The translations under genes were made by a program, and so were the position numbers. From Tolypothrix sp. NIES-4075 (GTDB lineage: Bacteria > Cyanobacteriota > Cyanobacteriia > Cyanobacteriales > Nostocaceae), in the NCBI RefSeq assembly GCF_002218085.1, contig NZ_BDUC01000002.1, positions 961,344 through 1,025,343 of the forward strand: 64,000 bases of DNA, in the 5' to 3' direction. Under the pieces are notes generated by a model, which was given only the letters and a program-made list of their open reading frames with translations, searched no databases and was not told the DNA's origin. Numbering within the stretch: the first letter of the stretch is position 1; each line of letters opens with the position of its first letter. This document shows positions 33,717 to 43,270 of the stretch, one piece after another.

Positions 33717-35603
33717 CTACATTAGATAATATTCAAAGCGCTGCCGCAATTGTTCAACTGTCAAATTCTGAGTCCAGTATTCCACCAAAGCGTGACCAAA
33801 TGCCGAAGCGTTACGCTCTGGATCAGCTTTATTTTCCAGCAGCAACGACCACAAAGATAGTAAATCAAACTTGCGTGGATTAGCGTTGTCAGGACTCAAA
33901 AGCGAGAAAAGCTCATATGCCATTTGCAATTTACCAATTACTACAGGTAACTGTTCTACAGGAATTTTTTGTGTTAGCAGATATGCTAAATTAGGCGAGC
34001 CGGTTGACACGGTGGAAATGAACTGAAGGACGGGACTTTTGAGTAATGCAGTCAGTCCTTGAGTAGTTGCCATTTGAAAGGTATAATGATCGATGATTTT
34101 GGCAGCAGCGACAGTACGGGCTTCGAGGTTACGCAAAAAGCGAGCCAGACGCAGTTGTTTAGCTGGAGCGATCGCTTCCAATAATCCCAACGATAGGGCG
34201 TCTACACCCCAAGCAAGGCGATTTGTTTTCACCTCATCGGTGACGACAGGTAAAATTAAATCGCAGAATTTACCTAGAAGTTGAGCGCGATATTCAGTAG
34301 CTTCGCGAATCGCAACTTCCTTTGGGCGATCGCCTGACTCCCAATTATAAGGTGGCTCCCATTCGCGAATCGGACGCAAACGATCCACTTGGGTGATAAC
34401 TCCAATCATCGGCAAGTCGGCAATATCTGCCTTCATATCTGCGATAAAGTCTACATCCATTTGCAGAGATGGATCGAGCGCGGGGGTAACTAACAGCAGT
34501 AAATCAGCATTTTTGGCATAATCCAGCACCAATTTCCGAAAGTCGGTACGGTTGACTTGTTCATAACCTGGTGTATCCCAAAGCGTCAGAGCTTCGCCGG
34601 TTTTGCTTTTCCATTGATAATTTTTCAGGCGATCGGTACTGGGTAACACATCGACGGCAGCGAGTTCGGCTTGAAACAACGTATTAATCAAGCTGCTTTT
34701 TCCCGAACCAGTTCGCCCTGCAAGTAGAATATTGACAGGTTTTTGCTCAACTGCGGTCGGGGGTTCAGCAGATTCAAGAATTTCTCGTAAAGTTTGAGTT
34801 TTCGTCTTTGGTAGCGTCGGTGTGGGCAAAGCTTCTGAAGCGGGTAGCGTCGTACCTCCGTAAAGGGCTACAGCTCGCTGACATAAGCTTCTCAGGGCAG
34901 TTTCCCGCAACATTTGACTCAAATTGCCCAAAAGTTGTTCAGTTGCGCGATTACTGTAACCTTGACTGGCTTTTTTTGCGATTGCTGCCACCGGATTCAA
35001 CAGCCACTGTGCCCAATTGAATGCCCGCAAAAGTTTACGCGCAGATGGTTGCAATTTCTGGTATACTTCATATGCCTGGTATGCTTGGGCAATTGTGACT
35101 TGATTGAGGGCGGGGGATAACTTTTGCATCCAGCGATCCACATCATCCAGCGTTCCCCGAATTAGGGCGTAAGCTTGAGGAACGTAAATGTTGAGCAGAG
35201 GATATTTTACTTCCGGATGGTAGATGTGGGAAACTGCCACAACTAGATCCTGACATCGTTGCCAAAAGGTTTGCCAATCTTCCCAAATCGGGCGATCGCT
35301 TTGGGCAGTTATCAGAATTTCTTGCAGTACTGCTTCAGCTTCCTCAAGCGTGGTTGTATTATCTGCCACAGATTGCAATTCTTTATTTACCTGTGTGACA
35401 ACCGCTTCTATCTGTTTTATTTCTGGTTGAGTCCATTTTCCCAGCAGGTATTGCCAGCCGACAAACACCAGGGTAAACACAGCCCAAATCCAGTTAATCC
35501 GCCACTCGTGGATTTGCAAACCTGCGGATACAAGTAAGAAAGTGATGATAAAAGCGATCGGCGTTGCTAAGATTATCCATTGCCACAGTTTTAAGCGTAC
35601 CAT
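33717..35603 (-). CDS. membrane-anchored dynamin/Era-like GTPase
   Basis: 628 residues. Two hydrophobic segments at the N terminus (about 9-28 and 38-54) precede a helical region. A G domain then starts at about residue 290: G1 AGRTGSGKSSL (296-306), G3 LWDTPGYE and G4 VITQVDRL. The C-terminal ~150 residues are helical and unassigned. It resembles cyanobacterial GTP-binding proteins of the HSR1/50S-ribosome-binding GTPase type. Role unknown; membrane tethering suggests envelope or membrane-remodelling work. Confidence 0.8.
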   Translation of the reverse strand: MVRLKLWQWIILATPIAFIITFLLVSAGLQIHEWRINWIWAVFTLVFVGWQYLLGKWTQPEIKQIEAVVTQVNKELQSVADNTTTLEEAEAVLQEILITAQSDRPIWEDWQTFWQRCQDLVVAVSHIYHPEVKYPLLNIYVPQAYALIRGTLDDVDRWMQKLSPALNQVTIAQAYQAYEVYQKLQPSARKLLRAFNWAQWLLNPVAAIAKKASQGYSNRATEQLLGNLSQMLRETALRSLCQRAVALYGGTTLPASEALPTPTLPKTKTQTLREILESAEPPTAVEQKPVNILLAGRTGSGKSSLINTLFQAELAAVDVLPSTDRLKNYQWKSKTGEALTLWDTPGYEQVNRTDFRKLVLDYAKNADLLLLVTPALDPSLQMDVDFIADMKADIADLPMIGVITQVDRLRPIREWEPPYNWESGDRPKEVAIREATEYRAQLLGKFCDLILPVVTDEVKTNRLAWGVDALSLGLLEAIAPAKQLRLARFLRNLEARTVAAAKIIDHYTFQMATTQGLTALLKSPVLQFISTVSTGSPNLAYLLTQKIPVEQLPVVIGKLQMAYELFSLLSPDNANPRKFDLLSLWSLLLENKADPERNASAFGHALVEYWTQNLTVEQLRQRFEYYLM

Positions 35604-35782
35604 TGCTTCATGCCTGCCTTGATTAAACTTCTTCTACCGCTATTGTGGATCGAAGACTGCTTTATATCTTACGTAGATACTGCATTTGATAAAGTTGTAG
35701 TAAAGTAAAACCACCTTGCTAAGTAGATCGGCGATAAAGCGCAACCTCACATAGAATTAGTATTAAGTTAGACAGTTTGACT

Positions 35783-36538
35783 ATGCAAACCACACAAATA
35801 TTTAATTGCGTTACTTGTCCCTACCCAAATCCTGATGCTTCCCTACGTTTATTCTGCTTTCCCTACGCAGGAGGTAGTTCTCTGATTTTTCGCCCGTGGT
35901 TGACAAGTCTACCTACAACTGTCGAAGTTTGTCCCATCGAACTTCCTGGACGGGGAATCCAAATGAGGTTAACTCCTTTCTCACAGCTAGAACCCTTGAT
36001 TGAGACTTTAGCTTCTGCCCTCAAACCATATTTAGACAAACCATTCGCTTTCTTTGGTCATAGTGTCGGTGGATTGGTCAGTTTTGAACTTGCTCGCCAA
36101 CTTCGTAGAGAGCATAATCTTAGTCCAGTTCACTTATTTGTTTCTGCTAGCCGCGCTCCTCAAATCCCGTCACCAAAGCCACCTATTCATGCACTACCAG
36201 AGACTGAGTTCATTGAAGAACTGCACCGTCTCAATGGTACACCGGATTCTGTATTGCAAAATACTGAATTGATGCAACTGCTCATCCCTATCCTACGGGC
36301 AGATTTTGCAGTGTTGGAAACTTATGTTTACGCCCACCAAGCTCCACTTGAATGTCCAATTACTGCTTTTGGTGGCTTACAAGACAATGAAGTAAGTCTT
36401 CAAGAACTGGAAGCATGGCGATCGCAGACCATCGCTTCTTACAAATTACAGATGTTCAACGGCGATCATTTTTTCATCCAATCGGAACAACCCCTTTTTC
36501 TTCAAACCTTAGCTCAACATTTGCACGCGCTAACTTAA
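35783..36538 (+). CDS. type II thioesterase (GrsT/SrfAD-like)
   Basis: 251 residues, typical for external thioesterases that strip misloaded acyl groups from NRPS/PKS carrier proteins. Motifs: LRLFCFPYAGGSSLIFRPW, VCPIELPGRG, the nucleophile elbow AFFGHSVGGLVSFELA (Ser in GHSVG), ITAFGGLQDNEVS with the acid, and NGDHFFI with the catalytic His. The ATG at 35783 is preferred to a TTG two codons upstream. No NRPS or PKS gene lies in the window, so its partner enzymes must be elsewhere or nearby outside. Confidence 0.88.
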   Translation: MQTTQIFNCVTCPYPNPDASLRLFCFPYAGGSSLIFRPWLTSLPTTVEVCPIELPGRGIQMRLTPFSQLEPLIETLASALKPYLDKPFAFFGHSVGGLVSFELARQLRREHNLSPVHLFVSASRAPQIPSPKPPIHALPETEFIEELHRLNGTPDSVLQNTELMQLLIPILRADFAVLETYVYAHQAPLECPITAFGGLQDNEVSLQELEAWRSQTIASYKLQMFNGDHFFIQSEQPLFLQTLAQHLHALT

Positions 36539-36602
36539 GTTAATGCTTTAAATAAATTTATGATTAGGAATGAGCGCAAAAATAATTGAAAAGTCTATTA
36601 TA

Positions 36603-36664
36603 CAGTCGCGTAATTCATGAATTACCGCTACTTACGACACGGCGTTACTATTGCGTAAGTCCTG
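36603..36664. repeat. palindromic repeat with taattcatgaatta core
   Basis: gtaattcatgaattac with ccgctactta to its right, followed by a solo ttgcgtaagtcctg. The same core (gcggtaattcatgaattaccg then ctactta) recurs at about 57047-57073. Likely a dispersed palindrome plus a relic MITE end. Confidence 0.5.
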
Positions 36665-36787
36665 ATGATATTTCAACTTTTCAGCAAAAACCTCGTGAAA
36701 TGAAAATTTTTTGGGTTTTAAGTTTTTGACTTTGGGGTTATAAGAGCGAAAAACTTTCGCTCTTGAACTTGCCTGAAGATAGACCTG

Positions 36788-37192
36788 CTATTCTTTTCGA
36801 GTAGCGATCGCTAACCGAGCTCCCTTCACCTGACGCACTTTATCCATTACCGCTACTACCTTACCGTGTACTACCCCTTCATCGGCATTAATTACTACTA
36901 ATGCCTCCGGGTTTACACCAACTAAACCACGCACTTGTTCAGTCAGCGCATCAATCGTTGTCGGCTTTTTGTTCAAGCTCACCTGCGCTTGCGAATCTAT
37001 CGTAACAGTGATTCTTGTGGGAACTTGGGATTGTTGAGATGTGGCAGCTTTCGGCAAGTTTACAGGTAAACCTTCCTGTCGAGTTAAAAACAGCGTTGAC
37101 ATGATAAAAAACGTCAAAATCGCGAATATCACATCAATCATCGGCACAATATTTATTTGCGGTGGAATATCAGGTTCATCTGGTAGTCGCAT
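36788..37192 (-). CDS. exbD: ExbD/TolR biopolymer transport protein
   Basis: 134 residues. INIVPMIDVIFAILTFFIM is the single transmembrane helix with the proton-channel Asp of ExbD/TolR. A periplasmic domain follows (ITVTIDSQAQVSLNKKPT, EALVVINADEGVVHGKVVAVMDKV). Together with ExbB it energises TonB. The start overlaps the end of exbB by 17 bases. Confidence 0.92.
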   Translation of the reverse strand: MRLPDEPDIPPQINIVPMIDVIFAILTFFIMSTLFLTRQEGLPVNLPKAATSQQSQVPTRITVTIDSQAQVSLNKKPTTIDALTEQVRGLVGVNPEALVVINADEGVVHGKVVAVMDKVRQVKGARLAIATRKE

Positions 37193-37829
37193 AGGATTTT
37201 TCTCCTCGTTCGTAACGACGACGATAAAGTAGTTCTAACTGTCCACCATATTCTTGCATGAATGCAATTTGACGTTGATAAAATCCTCGAAATGTATTGG
37301 CAAACATCAACGTAAAAATAGCTACAACTAATCCTGATGCAGTCGATACGAGCGCTTCACTGATACCTGCTGTGACACTTCCAGTTTTACTACCACCAAC
37401 ATCGCCGATATTCAACGAAGCGAAGGAAGCTATCAAACCCAATACTGTACCAAGCAATCCGAATAGGGGAGCAAGGGAGATGATTGTCTCAAAGATATTA
37501 TTAAACCGTTTGAGAACTGGTATCTCCGCTTGTGCTTCACTTTCCAAAGCTAAACGAAACTCCTCAGGAGTCGGTTCTTCCAATTCCAAAGCGGAGAGAA
37601 ACATTCTCGCGATAGGTAAATCCGCATTCTTTCGCAGTTTATCTAGCGCACCTACCACATTATCCAAGCGGTATAAATTCAAAACTTCCCGTACCACCCG
37701 ACTCTGACGTTGATTGATACTATACCAAAAACGAATCCGTTCGATAATTAATGCGATCGCAGCCACACTAAAAGCCAGTAGGGGGAACATCACTACGCCC
37801 CCAGCGACAAACAGCTCAACTATTCCCAT
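37176..37829 (-). CDS. exbB: ExbB/TolQ/MotA-type proton channel protein
   Basis: 217 residues with three membrane helices: near 7-29 (GGVVMFPLLAFSVAAIALI), near 110-135 (IISLAPLFGLLGTVLGLIASF) and near 150-175 (SEALVSTASGLVVAIFTLMFAN). It forms the inner-membrane pentamer around ExbD. The gene precedes exbD and diverges from the tonB-like gene, an arrangement that suggests one energy-coupling system. Confidence 0.92.
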   Translation of the reverse strand: MGIVELFVAGGVVMFPLLAFSVAAIALIIERIRFWYSINQRQSRVVREVLNLYRLDNVVGALDKLRKNADLPIARMFLSALELEEPTPEEFRLALESEAQAEIPVLKRFNNIFETIISLAPLFGLLGTVLGLIASFASLNIGDVGGSKTGSVTAGISEALVSTASGLVVAIFTLMFANTFRGFYQRQIAFMQEYGGQLELLYRRRYERGEKSYATTR

Positions 37830-38143
37830 GTTTTGCCCCTAAAAAGTATGAATTTGCCATTAACGTGGATAACTACAAAATCATAGTATTGAAACTAGTT
37901 TTCAACAAAGACTAGAATAAAAGCAGCCCTCATGTCAATCCTATTTAAAGCTTGATGAGATAAGTTTTTATTATTTGTGACTCCACACTACCACTGAAAG
38001 TCAATGAAAGTTCCTATTTACTAGTCTCTTAGCTCAATCACCTCTTACACAAGAGTCAATAAAACATTTATCTAATTAGTTTACTTTTGCAACCAAAAGT
38101 TTTATTGTAAAAAAGCAATAGTGAAAATAAGTAGCAATAGTTT
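37830..38143. other. divergent promoter region of exbBD and tonB
   Basis: AT-rich, no gene. It must carry promoters for both sides. No convincing Fur-type 19-bp dyad was found by eye, although iron control would be expected for such a system. Confidence 0.4.
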
Positions 38144-39955
38144 ATGAGCTTCTCCAGTATTGCGATAGAGCAGCGAGAGGAAGAAATCAAAGCGCTGAAA
38201 ACTTTCTTGGTTTATAGCACAATCGGCTCGTTGGTGCTGCACATCGCGGTACTGGCATCTGGTATTGGTAATTTTTTGGTGCGAGAACCAGAACTGGATG
38301 AAAAACCGATTGAATTGACTTTTGTTGAGCCGGAAGTCAAGGAAACACCAATAAAGCAAGAAATAAAGCAAGAAAAAAAGCCCTCACCTGAAGATAATAA
38401 ATTGGGTGCTGGAAAGATTTTGACATCATCAGGTGGTGGTGGTTCCGCTGGTGGTTCCGCTAGTGGTGGTTCATCTACACAGTCATCTCCTCAAATTCAA
38501 GCGCCAACTCCCGTAATCGTTCCGGCTTTACCACAACCACCCGTGCCAGTGTTCAAGCCTATTGAAAAGCCAATCGTACCCCAAACATTTACTCCCGTAC
38601 AGAAGCAAGTTGAGACAAAGCAACCCCAATCTGTCACTCCACCACAACCGCTGAAGGAAGATCCAGTAGTTTCCAAGGAACCGCCAAAGCCAGTAAATAA
38701 CATACCAAAGGAAACGACTTCAGTTCAAAAGCCTGTTGAAAAAACTCAGCCTCAACAATCACAAAGTTCTACGCAAGTTGCAACTAACAACACTCCCTTA
38801 CAATCATCGACTAGCACCCAACAAAGTAGTCAGAACTTGACAAACACGCTAGGTAACATTAGAGATTTAAGAGCTACTCAACCAGCTTTTGGTAATGGTT
38901 CTTCTAATACTACCTCCAGTACTGGTAATTCCACCATCGCTTCGGGTTTTGGAACTGGTAACGGTACTGGCAGCGGTTCTGGTATTGGTACAGGAAATGG
39001 TTATGGTACTGGTACTGGCAGCGGTACTGGTACAGGAAATGGCAATGGTTATGGTACTGGTACTGGCAGCGGTACTGGTACTGGCAGCGGCACAGGGAAA
39101 ATAGCTGCCGCACCAACAAAACCAAAGATACCAACACAATCTGGGGATGGTCGAGCCGCCTGTATTCGCTGTGAAAACCCTAAATACCCAGAAAGTGCCA
39201 GAAGGCGAAAAGTAGAAGGACGAGTAGAAGTAGCAGTAGATACAGATAAAGATGGTAATGTTACTAACGTGCGGTTGACTCGTTCGAGTGGCGATCGCGA
39301 GTTGGATGAAGAAACACAAAGAAAAGCGCGGGAATGGAAACTAAAACCTGCCGAACAAGGAAGGCAAGGAGTTAAGATCGCCACAGAATTCTCGATGAAA
39401 GGCTCTAGCCGTAACCGTGAAGTGCAGCAAAGGCAGCAACAACAAGCAGAACGAGAAAGGCAGCAACAACGGGCAGAACGAGAAAGACAGCGGCAGCTAG
39501 CAGGTTCTTCAGATAACAATAATTCTACTGATGTACCTCTATCGAATGGTAGAAGACGCCGAAATCTAGAACCATCAGGGGAAAGTGCATCTTCTAATGA
39601 AGAATTGAGAAGTCCTACATTAAATCAGGGTTTACCGCAATCTACAGAAGCGAGTCCATCCAAAAACGAAACTGAAACACCAACACCAGTAAGAAATCCT
39701 GAAGAAAATTCTATTAATAATCGCTTGGGTCGTCCCGGAGAAAATAATTCTGGGACAGCACCAATACCCCCCACACCTAGCGAAGTTAATGGTGATGTCA
39801 GAACATCAGGAGAACAGCAAGCACCGACTAAAAGAAAAAAACGGGAGTTGAATCAATCAAATCAGTCTTCAGATAGTGGTAGTCAGTTGCGTGGTGTACT
39901 CCGTCGCAATCAGGAATCTGCACCAGCTACACCTAGTAGTGGAGAAAATGAATAA
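38144..39955 (+). CDS. TonB-family protein with Gly-rich spacer and long C-terminal extension
   Basis: 603 residues against ~240 for E. coli TonB. One membrane helix (about 26-46) is followed by PIELTFVEPEVKETP and a Pro/Gln spacer (60-235). A Gly-Thr-Gly-Ser repeat tract spans 269-318, and the TonB C-terminal domain 338-420 (CIRCENPKYPESARRRKVEG, VEVAVDTDKDGNVTNVRL, EETQRKAREWKLKP). About 180 further residues are disordered: Gln/Arg/Glu helical repeats, then Ser/Pro/Asn-rich. Canonical TonB ends at its domain, so this tail is unusual. An IS5-like element sits about 105 bases after the stop. Confidence 0.85.
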   Translation: MSFSSIAIEQREEEIKALKTFLVYSTIGSLVLHIAVLASGIGNFLVREPELDEKPIELTFVEPEVKETPIKQEIKQEKKPSPEDNKLGAGKILTSSGGGGSAGGSASGGSSTQSSPQIQAPTPVIVPALPQPPVPVFKPIEKPIVPQTFTPVQKQVETKQPQSVTPPQPLKEDPVVSKEPPKPVNNIPKETTSVQKPVEKTQPQQSQSSTQVATNNTPLQSSTSTQQSSQNLTNTLGNIRDLRATQPAFGNGSSNTTSSTGNSTIASGFGTGNGTGSGSGIGTGNGYGTGTGSGTGTGNGNGYGTGTGSGTGTGSGTGKIAAAPTKPKIPTQSGDGRAACIRCENPKYPESARRRKVEGRVEVAVDTDKDGNVTNVRLTRSSGDRELDEETQRKAREWKLKPAEQGRQGVKIATEFSMKGSSRNREVQQRQQQQAERERQQQRAERERQRQLAGSSDNNNSTDVPLSNGRRRRNLEPSGESASSNEELRSPTLNQGLPQSTEASPSKNETETPTPVRNPEENSINNRLGRPGENNSGTAPIPPTPSEVNGDVRTSGEQQAPTKRKKRELNQSNQSSDSGSQLRGVLRRNQESAPATPSSGENE

Positions 39956-40062
39956 TAGACATCTCCGAAAAAGAATGTAGAGACGCTAAATTTAGCGTCT
40001 CTACAAGGGTTGTGGATAACGCATATTTAATTTTTGGAGATCTCTAATACAGGTTCGTTTAA

Positions 40063-40972
40063 GAGGATGTTTTAAAAGTGAGGGCTATTGTAAGAAAGCT
40101 CACAAGGCTTATGCTGAAATTTGTAGATACCAGCACCTCGTGAGCGAATGACTAAAGCATATCGTAGTAACCTGACATGGGAACAGTGGGAATTGATTGC
40201 AGACCTATTTCCAAGTGCCAAACCAGGTGGTCGTCCCCGTAACATAGGGATGTATGCCGTGATGAATGCCATTCTCTATGTCCTGTGTGAAGGATGCACA
40301 TGGCGAGGTTTACCAGGTGATTTTCCTGCCTGGGAAACGGTCTATGGTTATTTCCGAAGCTGGCGTAAAGATGGAACATGGCTAAAAATACATGACAAAC
40401 TTTATCAATGGACGCGGGTCGCAGTAGGACGTGACCCAAGCCCATCAGAAGCCGCAGTTGATAGCCAATCAGTGGAAACGGCAACAATGATTTCTCAAGA
40501 TGTGGGCTATGACGCAGGCAAGAAGATAAATGGACGCAAACGACATCTGAGCGTGGATATGTTAGGGCTAGTTTTACGCGTTTTGGTTACTGCTGCCAGT
40601 GTTCCTGAACGTGAGGGAGGGAAAAAAGTCCTCCAACAAGTCCATCGTATGGAGCATAAGGTTAAACGCTTAAATACAATTTGGATGGATGGAGGATATC
40701 GGGGAGAAGATTTTATGCACTGGGTAATGGATATGTTTCGGTGGATTGTTGAAATCGTTCTCAGACCCTTAGAGAAGAAAGGTTTTGTTTTATTACCAAA
40801 ACGGTGGGTCGTAGAAAGAACTTTTGGCTGGCTCAATTGGTGTCGGCGCTTGAGTAAGGATTATGAAAGACTCCCCGAAACTTCCGAGACTTTTATCTAC
40901 ATAGCAATGATTCGGATCATGGTCAGACGACTCGCATAATTTTTGACTCGCTTTGACTTTTAAAACATCCTC
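40063..40972 (+). mobile_element. complete IS5-family insertion sequence, 910 bp
   Basis: Perfect 17-bp terminal inverted repeats: gaggatgttttaaaagt at 40063-40079 and its complement at 40956-40972. TAA flanks both sides (40060-40062 and 40973-40975), matching the 3-bp TNA duplication of the IS1031-like IS5 subgroup. It contains one intact transposase gene, so it may still be mobile. The same terminal sequence bounds the MITE at 49863-50071 and occurs singly at 43730. Confidence 0.9.
40148..40939 (+). CDS. IS5-family DDE transposase
   Basis: 263 residues, uninterrupted. The N-terminal region LTWEQWELIADLFPSAKPGG and MNAILYVLCEGCTWRGLP is typical of the IS1031/ISL2-type IS5 branch. Catalytic DDE residues are seen in AAVDSQSVETA, TIWMDGGYRGEDF and WVVERTFGWLNWCRRLSKDY (DDE with the Y-2-R-3-E-6-K-like signature). 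Sole gene of the element. Confidence 0.92.
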   Translation: MTKAYRSNLTWEQWELIADLFPSAKPGGRPRNIGMYAVMNAILYVLCEGCTWRGLPGDFPAWETVYGYFRSWRKDGTWLKIHDKLYQWTRVAVGRDPSPSEAAVDSQSVETATMISQDVGYDAGKKINGRKRHLSVDMLGLVLRVLVTAASVPEREGGKKVLQQVHRMEHKVKRLNTIWMDGGYRGEDFMHWVMDMFRWIVEIVLRPLEKKGFVLLPKRWVVERTFGWLNWCRRLSKDYERLPETSETFIYIAMIRIMVRRLA

Positions 40973-41068
40973 TAAAGAGGGGAAAAGGGTAAAGGTGAAG
41001 AAGTAATTTTAAATAACTCCGTCCCCTTTCCCCCTTGCCCCTCCAAGATTGCCCATTGCCCAACTTTC
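40973..41068. repeat. G-rich/C-rich inverted repeat tract
   Basis: aaagaggggaaaagggtaaagg is followed after a short AT-rich part by gtcccctttcccccttgcccc, so the tract can form a purine-pyrimidine hairpin. It lies between the IS5-like element and the 3' end of the gamma-glutamyltransferase gene. Confidence 0.6.
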
Positions 41069-41079
41069 ATGCTGACTTT

Positions 41080-42903
41080 TCAAAAGCCTCTAGGGGAACC
41101 TTCACCACGCGGATCGGCTGCTCCTTCTAAAGTTCCATCTTGGGTGACAACGATCGCGTTACCATTACCCCAAGGCGTAACTTCCTTAATATTTTGTCCG
41201 CGACGGCGTAAATCTTGCACAGTCACAGCATCCAAACCCCAAGGTTCGGTTCGCAACTCATCGGGAAGCCATTGATGATGTATGCGTGGAACAGAAACAG
41301 CTGCACCTGCATCCATCTTGTATTCCAAGACATTGAGGATAACTTGCAGCACTTGAGTAATGATGGTACCACCTCCCGGCGCACCCACCGCCATGCGGAG
41401 GCGATTATTTTCGGTGATAATTGTCGGAGTCATGCTGGATAAAGGAGTTTTGCGGGGTGCGATCGCATTTGCTTCATTACCCACCAAACCAAAAGCATTC
41501 GGTACTCCCGGTGCAGCTGCAAAATCATCCATCTCATCATTCAGCAAAATACCAGTTCCCGACGCCACTACCCCAGAACCAAACCCATAGTTTACCGTAA
41601 AAGTCAAGCTAATCGCGTTACGCTGTTCATCCACAACGTTAATGTGGGTAGTTTCCGGAGACTCGTAGGGGAGATAGGGAGAGCGGGATGAGGAAAGGGG
41701 GGGACAAGGGGACAAGGGGACTCTTAGACAATGAGAATAATTCTTCTTTCTCCCCATCCCCCCCTCTCCCCCTTTTTCTATCTCCCCTGGCTTGACTTCA
41801 GTTGAGGGTTTGGCGCGATCCATAGTGATTTGCGATCGCCGAATTTTGGCGTATGCTGGGCTGATAAGTTGTTGTACGGGCACTTTGACAAAATCGGGAT
41901 CGCCTAAATATACAGAGCGATCGGCGTAGGCAATTTTCATTGCTTCTGTCATTAAATGTAAAGCATCTGGGTGATGCCATCCCAAAGATTTTAAATCTGT
42001 GTCCCCAATAATATTTAAAATCTCTAATAGGTGAACACCTCCCGATGAAGGTGGTGGCATTGAGCAAATTTTAGAAGAGCGGAAGTTACCACAAATAGGA
42101 GTGCGCCAAATTGGTTTGTAAGATTTCAAGTCTTCAAGAGTAATTAAACCATTGTTTTTTGCCATGTCGGAGGCGATCGCCCGCGCAATATTTCCGGTAT
42201 AAAAATCTTGGGGATTCTTGGCAATTGCTGATAAAGTTTTTGCTAAGTCGCGCTGTATTAACCTTTCCCCTGGTTGATAAAATTCGCCGTTACGAGTGAA
42301 AATTGCTCGTGCTGCTGGATTAGCGAGAATTGCTTGTTTGCGTTCCTCATATACCTGTAGAGAACGCCAAGTAGGTTGTTGACTGAGGATGAAGCCATTA
42401 TTCGCTAGAGCGATCGCTGGTTTAAGAACTTCTTGCCAAGGTAGTTTACCATAACGACGATGTAATTCATACAATCCTGCCACTGTTCCTGGTGTTGCTA
42501 CTGCCAAATAACCGTTAATACTGACATTTGGACGCACCTTACCTTGAGCATCCAAATACATATTTTTAGTAGCTTTTAGCGGTGCGCGTTCGCGAAAATC
42601 GAGCGCTTTTATCTCACCAGTTTGCCCTGAATGCATTAGCAAAAATCCGCCACCGCCAATTCCTGCCGAAAAAGGTTCTACTACAGAAATAGCAAAAGTT
42701 GTCGCAACTGCGGCATCAACTGCATTACCTTTTTTGCGTAACATTTCTAACCCGGCTTCACTTCCTAAGGGATTAGCCGAAACCACCATTGCTTTTTTGG
42801 TGCGTAAAGGTAATGTTACGGTGGCTGATACTAATTGGCTGTAAAATAGGACACTTACAGAACAAATAGCAGACGCAACTTGTTTATATTTGTCGGTACG
42901 CAT
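41080..42903 (-). CDS. ggt: gamma-glutamyltransferase (glutathione hydrolase)
   Basis: 607 residues. A signal peptide-like N terminus (SAICSVSVLFYSQLVSA) leads to AMVVSANPLGSEAGLEMLRKGNAV-type sequence, GGGGFLLMH, DFRERAP, CSMPPPSSGGVHL and the autoprocessing site PYESPETTHINVVD, whose first Thr of the TTH pair becomes the nucleophile. FTVNYGFGSGVVASGTGILLND and APGGGTIITQV complete the small subunit. It cleaves gamma-glutamyl bonds of glutathione in the periplasm. About 40 residues immediately before the cleavage site (41671-41793) are a translated G-rich repeat. This is the flexible end of the large subunit, so tolerance is plausible. Confidence 0.92.
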   Translation of the reverse strand: MRTDKYKQVASAICSVSVLFYSQLVSATVTLPLRTKKAMVVSANPLGSEAGLEMLRKKGNAVDAAVATTFAISVVEPFSAGIGGGGFLLMHSGQTGEIKALDFRERAPLKATKNMYLDAQGKVRPNVSINGYLAVATPGTVAGLYELHRRYGKLPWQEVLKPAIALANNGFILSQQPTWRSLQVYEERKQAILANPAARAIFTRNGEFYQPGERLIQRDLAKTLSAIAKNPQDFYTGNIARAIASDMAKNNGLITLEDLKSYKPIWRTPICGNFRSSKICSMPPPSSGGVHLLEILNIIGDTDLKSLGWHHPDALHLMTEAMKIAYADRSVYLGDPDFVKVPVQQLISPAYAKIRRSQITMDRAKPSTEVKPGEIEKGGEGGMGRKKNYSHCLRVPLSPCPPLSSSRSPYLPYESPETTHINVVDEQRNAISLTFTVNYGFGSGVVASGTGILLNDEMDDFAAAPGVPNAFGLVGNEANAIAPRKTPLSSMTPTIITENNRLRMAVGAPGGGTIITQVLQVILNVLEYKMDAGAAVSVPRIHHQWLPDELRTEPWGLDAVTVQDLRRRGQNIKEVTPWGNGNAIVVTQDGTLEGAADPRGEGSPRGF

Positions 42904-43270
42904 TTAGATGTTTTGATATTTTTTATAAATGGATTTTATACGTAATCATGTGCAAATGCGATCGCTTAATTTTTAACAGTAGCTGAATGGCGAGCCACCG
43001 CTCAATGTCTAGATAATGAGTCAGAGGAGAATCTGCCCTTTATTAAATATTTCTTAAATGTCTTAACTGTTCTTGCATTTTTAACACCGATTGCAAGACA
43101 ATACAAAAGTCTTAATCAAAAGACTCATTGGAAGTACAGTTTGATAAAAAAGCTAGTAAAGCAAATCAGTTGTACTTTTATAGCGATTGTAGCAGTCATA
43201 GGTTGACAACCTGTAATACCTATGATTAAGTAACTCAAGGAGTAATGCAAACATTAAAGGATGGAAAACA
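42904..43270. other. divergent intergenic region
   Basis: AT-rich. Apart from the nested dyad at 43197-43224 and the short overlapping reading frame at 43245-43319, nothing is seen. Confidence 0.4.
43197..43224 (+). promoter_or_regulatory. nested inverted repeats, possible operator
   Basis: catagg (43197-43202) pairs with cctatg (43219-43224), and inside them aggttg-a-caacct (43200-43212) is a perfect dyad. The element sits 47 bases before the ATG of the 144-residue protein. An operator or attenuator is possible; no regulator is known. Confidence 0.35.

Noticed and set aside
38867..39519. Minus-strand frames rich in Cys/Tyr/Ser opposite the tonB-like gene
   Set aside because: They mirror the Gly-Thr-Gly-Ser and Gln/Arg repeats of the sense protein.
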